Shown here in pieces: positions 60,471 to 64,000 of a stretch of 64,000 nt of DNA (its first letter is position 1; each line of letters opens with the position of its first letter). The DNA is from Apophysomyces variabilis. Lineage: Eukaryota > Mucoromycota > Mucoromycetes > Mucorales > Mucoraceae. Below the pieces are notes generated by a model. That model searched no databases. It saw nothing but the letters and a program-made list of their open reading frames with translations, and had not been told where the DNA came from. A program made the translations under genes and the position numbers. Where the stretch lies: the NCBI GenBank assembly GCA_002749535.1, contig MZZL01000403.1, positions 892,209 through 956,208 on the forward strand, written 5' to 3'.

Positions 60471-63149
60471 TGAGATTAAGGGAAAGAAAAGAGAAGCGTC
60501 GGAAACGGCAGCTGTCTTTCTAGATCAAAAAAGTCCGCATGGACAGGCCTGTCACGAGCGGGTTGAATCCGCCCATACGAGGAAAAATTCATGCACTATC
60601 ATTTGCCTAAGCTTTAGGTTACGGTCCTGATAAGTCAAGTGCAGACTTTAGGTACAGATAGAAACTCGAAGATTGGGACGTAGAAATTGATGAAACTCAG
60701 ACTTCCGGACGTTGCTAGAAAAAGACCGTATCTTTTCGTTCAAGAAGCCCAACTAGGAAACCGAAACACAACCGGATGCTCTATTCTCCAATTACCGCAA
60801 CCTGTAAAGAGCACATGGCTATGTTTCGACACAATCCCAATCGAATGAATGGCATTCTATAGAACCGCTTTTATTTCGGAGATATTCTCCGTACGAAGGC
60901 TATCTTATCTCTTGCAGAAAAAATGGACCTGCAGTTTACAAATATAATATCTTGAATATACCTGTATCCCGGGAAAAGAAGGAGACACAAAGGCAGACTG
61001 ATTGATACGATTGATATGATTATCTAACACAGATTAGCCCAAGCCAAAAAGTTATGTTCCCGCTTGATTGGAATTGGCCAAGTCCTATTCAAGTAGACCG
61101 CTCTATCTCCGCAATCGCAATCCACCAAAAGACAATCCATTCTACGAAACGGGGAGCACATTCTCTTTCTATCTAAAGCATCCCTTGCATAGAATGCTAT
61201 GTGTGCTCAAGTGATTAATCTCTTAAAGCGTCCGATGCTGTCCAGTCATGGACTCCACCGATTTCAAAACTCTCTCTGTGCTTCAGAGCAAAGTGAACGC
61301 AAATAAACAACATCCGGAACGTCACAAGGACCCTTATCCCCTATGTTTCTACTGTTGTTCCTGAAACCAATTGCATTTGCTTGCTTCACTGTGGAGAAAA
61401 ATGCGGGTAACGGACGGGATCCTGGCAAAACGCTGGAAAAAGGAAAAAAGGAGCTTTGACAGGGTCACGCTGGTACACCAATCATGGTCACACAAGTTAT
61501 TTAAGGTTTTCAGGTTTAGCACGGTCTTCCGCTTAAAGCTACATAGAGCTGTCCTAACGTAAAGAAAAAGTTATGCACCTTTTTCTGTGGACGTTCATGC
61601 ATCTCGCAATAAAAAAAAGGTGCATAATATTCATAATTAGGTTACAGCGCGGATATACAAATACGATCCACTGATTTATTTTAAAAGCTTCGGTGCTTAG
61701 TATATGCGCCAATTGCACGACAATATTATGGCGCTTGGAAGTCATGAGGCTTCAACCAGCAAGTCTATAAAGGAAGCAAGACAGGTTGACACAGGAAAGG
61801 GACCAAATAAACTGTGACTAAATTTCCTCCTTATATAACATTACAAGTAGATGTAGAAGAAAAGATGAAGAGCAAATCATGCACCAGATATGAGGGATAA
61901 AAGAATAATCTTTAAGATCCATAAATAGTACTGTCCTTCCCTTTCTGATCCATAAAGATACATGATGCTCTACAGAAGATAGTGTTAAGAACATGATGAG
62001 CCGAACAGCATCATCAAGGCAGCTTCTTAACGTCACTAAACAGGGCTATCTTGATACAAAACAATATATGAAGTATACGTTTTGCACAAATCCAAACAGA
62101 TGAGAAGCAGTGCTATACATCAATTTGCCAATCGATGAATGAGCAGGAACTGAATGCTCTAGCAAAAAAAAAAAAAAAGAATAAAGAAATCGTTTTAAAT
62201 TTTTTCACTGGTACGTGTGTGGTTAATTGGTTTAGCCGTGTTATGCTCTTAGATTTAAACATGAAAACTCGTCCTCGGTGGGGATAAGCAATTCTATGTC
62301 CATGCTTTCGACATCCCAAAGCACTTCTTATAAGTCTATCTTGCTGCCATTGTTGTGCGATCTGCGTAACGTCTTACTAAGAAAACGCTAGCTCTTTTTC
62401 GCCATCATTTGCCCCGCAATATTCCGGGTAACAGATGAAAGGTGTACTTTGGTTCATGCTCCTCTCCAACTCAAGTTGGCAAGGTGTCAAGGAAACAACG
62501 TCACCTTCCTTTCTTTTCATGGAATACTTCATGGATTATCAAGTGAAAGGAATCAACCTCCAACTGTTAATAAAAAGGGGTGCGAGGCCTTTCAGAAGAA
62601 CAAGGAAACTTCGAACATTGGTAAATTTTACACTCTGGAAATGAACTAGTTCCTGATATATGCCCTAAATACACCATTTATACCTCTAGAGAGTCGTTTT
62701 CTCTAGCAAAACCTGTTTTGTCTGGAGTATTCCTGATTAAGCTTGAAGGAAGTATATGGTTTATAAAATTACTTTTTTCTTTGGTCTATGAGAATACGAT
62801 AAATATTACACGCGTTTGTTGGAAAAGTACACCTGGTCGGGGAAAATGATAATTAGCTCTGTTGAAAAAGTACATCTTTTCAAGGTACATATTTTCCGTT
62901 AATAGCTTTTATGTTGTTTCTGACAAATAAACAAGCCAATCGGGCGCGGCTTTTGGAAAGCCAACCTCATCAGAGAATGAGCGAACATCAACTGGTATTA
63001 CGGTCGGTACGTCTTGCAATTTTTTGATTTCTACTGTCAAAACGCAAATAGGGGGCAGTCATCGCGTCTTAGGACTCAGATATGTTTTTGATTGGCCACT
63101 ATAAGTTTGATTGACTAGCAACTGTAATGATAGCTTTTCACTGACAGTG
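60471..63149. other. Gene-poor intergenic region
   Basis: 2.7 kb with no supported gene. The left end must hold the promoter of the paladin-type gene. Short frames such as 61371-61562 and 62435-62644 show no family resemblance or splice-compatible extension. Confidence 0.45.
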
Positions 63150-63972
63150 ATGAAGAAGAGCTTAACAAAGGCCATATCCGAAAATATCGATAGCGTCGAT
63201 ATTGCAAATATATTAGAACAGTATGATTTTGACACCGTTAGTGATTTACGGGATGCTCTGCAGGCGTCGTTAGAGAATGTCAAAAAGAATGCCAAGTTGG
63301 CCAAGAAATCGCGACGCTTAATCGATGATTTGAATGACGTGTGGCTTCTTTTGCAATAAACCTACAATCACTAAACTAATTTCTTTTTAACATCTTACGA
63401 AAAGAGAGTGTGATCCAATATTTCAGGAAGAAGCAGCTGGATAAAGCGATCGTTGACGAAGAAATCGGTCATCAATTATACTCAAGCGCAGTGAAACGCA
63501 ACTTCTATCAAACGGAAGTAAGATCAAGAAAAGAAAGTACGAAGCACAAGACCAAGATTGATAAAACCTTTTGATATTATAGGCGTCCGCAAGGAAAAGA
63601 AGGATTGTAAGACACTATGACAAGTAACGGACTTGTCTAATCTTCTCATATTTTTCATTGCTCTTTTAGACAATTGCTATTACTACTGAAGAAGTTAAAG
63701 CCGAAAAACAGGAAGATAGCGACCAGAATGATGACACTCTTAACGGTAATCACTCGATCTACATACGCAATGCGTTATAATAATGTTGTGTTTTAGAGAT
63801 TTCTTTTCTCACTGAATCTTCGGACGCCACTTTCCTATCTTCTCGTAGCAGTGAAGATATCATCAGCGAACCACGACGGTACGTCTTATCGTTTGACGAA
63901 GTGGTCCCTATCAAACGTTGCGAGGAATGTCATGAACTAGATGCGTTCTTTGGCTTCGAAGAAAGACTGTAG
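63150..63972 (+). CDS. Small unidentified helical protein
   Basis: A five-exon model (63150-63338, 63407-63517, 63583-63606, 63670-63745, 63797-63972) gives 191 residues in frame. Residues 1-100 are strongly helical and charged (KAISENIDSVDIANILEQYD, LENVKKNAKLAKKSRRL), followed by an acidic Ser-rich linker. The C-terminal segment holds a CEEC pair (VVPIKRCEECHELDAFFGFE) that might bind metal alone or in a dimer. I do not recognise the family. The exon 2 acceptor is a choice: an alternative AG at about 63426 has a better polypyrimidine context but breaks frame. Only 28 bases follow the stop. Confidence 0.55.
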
Positions 63973-64000
63973 GCATCTTGCTTAAGGCGAATGAAGTAAA

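Overview
The window is fungal nuclear DNA. Genes carry many short GT-AG introns (mostly about 45-80 bp), intergenic DNA is AT-rich with poly-T/CT tracts, and most proteins have clear fungal orthologues. Gene style, the Tc1/mariner and DDE-type remnants, and above all an island of GC-rich Burkholderiaceae-like DNA suggest an early-diverging (Mucoromycota) fungus. Rhizopus microsporus, host of the endosymbiont Mycetohabitans, is the best guess. That species call is inference; the intron-rich fungal background and the intron-free bacterial-type island are read directly.

Layout. 0-0.06 kb: 3' end of a SAM synthetase gene. 0.4-1.95 kb: dispersed repeat with a broken DDE transposase; a second, internally deleted copy lies at 39.5-40.7 kb. 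3.5-4.9 kb: alpha/beta-hydrolase. 4.9-9.2 kb: gene-poor. 9.2-10.5 kb: class I methyltransferase. 11.4-12.7 kb: short-chain dehydrogenase. 14.6-15.1 kb: orphan His/Pro-rich protein. 15.6-19.7 kb: divergent pair RPB5 / GPI13 (PIG-O). 20.2-21.5 kb: decayed Tc1/mariner element with terminal inverted repeats. 21.6-24.2 kb: Cas1p-type glycan O-acetyltransferase. 25.1-27.1 kb: GTPBP1/2-like GTPase with a GC-AG intron. 28.1-29.4 kb: mitochondrial rhomboid protease. 29.7-30.8 kb: ESF2/ABT1 ribosome biogenesis factor. 31.2-35.7 kb: the bacterial-like island. 36.3-39.2 kb: Nab3-like RNA-binding protein. 41.0-45.4 kb: DEAH helicase Dhr1/DHX37 (20 exons). 46.0-48.0 kb: phosphoglucomutase. 49.2-50.9 kb: ATG3. 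51.7-52.6 kb: stand-alone response regulator. 54.9-60.5 kb: paladin-type protein with three PTP-like domains (17 exons). 63.1-64.0 kb: small unidentified gene.

Functional themes are ordinary housekeeping: rRNA processing (ESF2, DHR1), transcription and RNA surveillance (RPB5, NAB3), GPI anchors and glycan modification (GPI13, Cas1p type, PGM supplying glucose-1-phosphate), autophagy (ATG3) and signalling (response regulator, paladin). Nothing suggests an operon or gene cluster.

The most notable region is the island. It holds an intact, intron-free 467-codon gene for an N-terminal F-box protein with a long helical tail. Directly upstream are broken phage-type lysis genes (a DUF2514/Rz-like relic), and further right is a truncated IS630-type transposase with stop codons. 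F-box proteins in bacteria are normally effectors that hijack host SCF ubiquitin ligases, so this looks like endosymbiont prophage cargo now located between fungal genes. Whether it is a true nuclear integration or an assembly chimera cannot be settled from sequence alone. The interspersed AT-rich blocks and decay favour an old integration.

Gene models were built by hand: every multi-exon model listed with exon coordinates keeps frame across all junctions, but none has transcript support.
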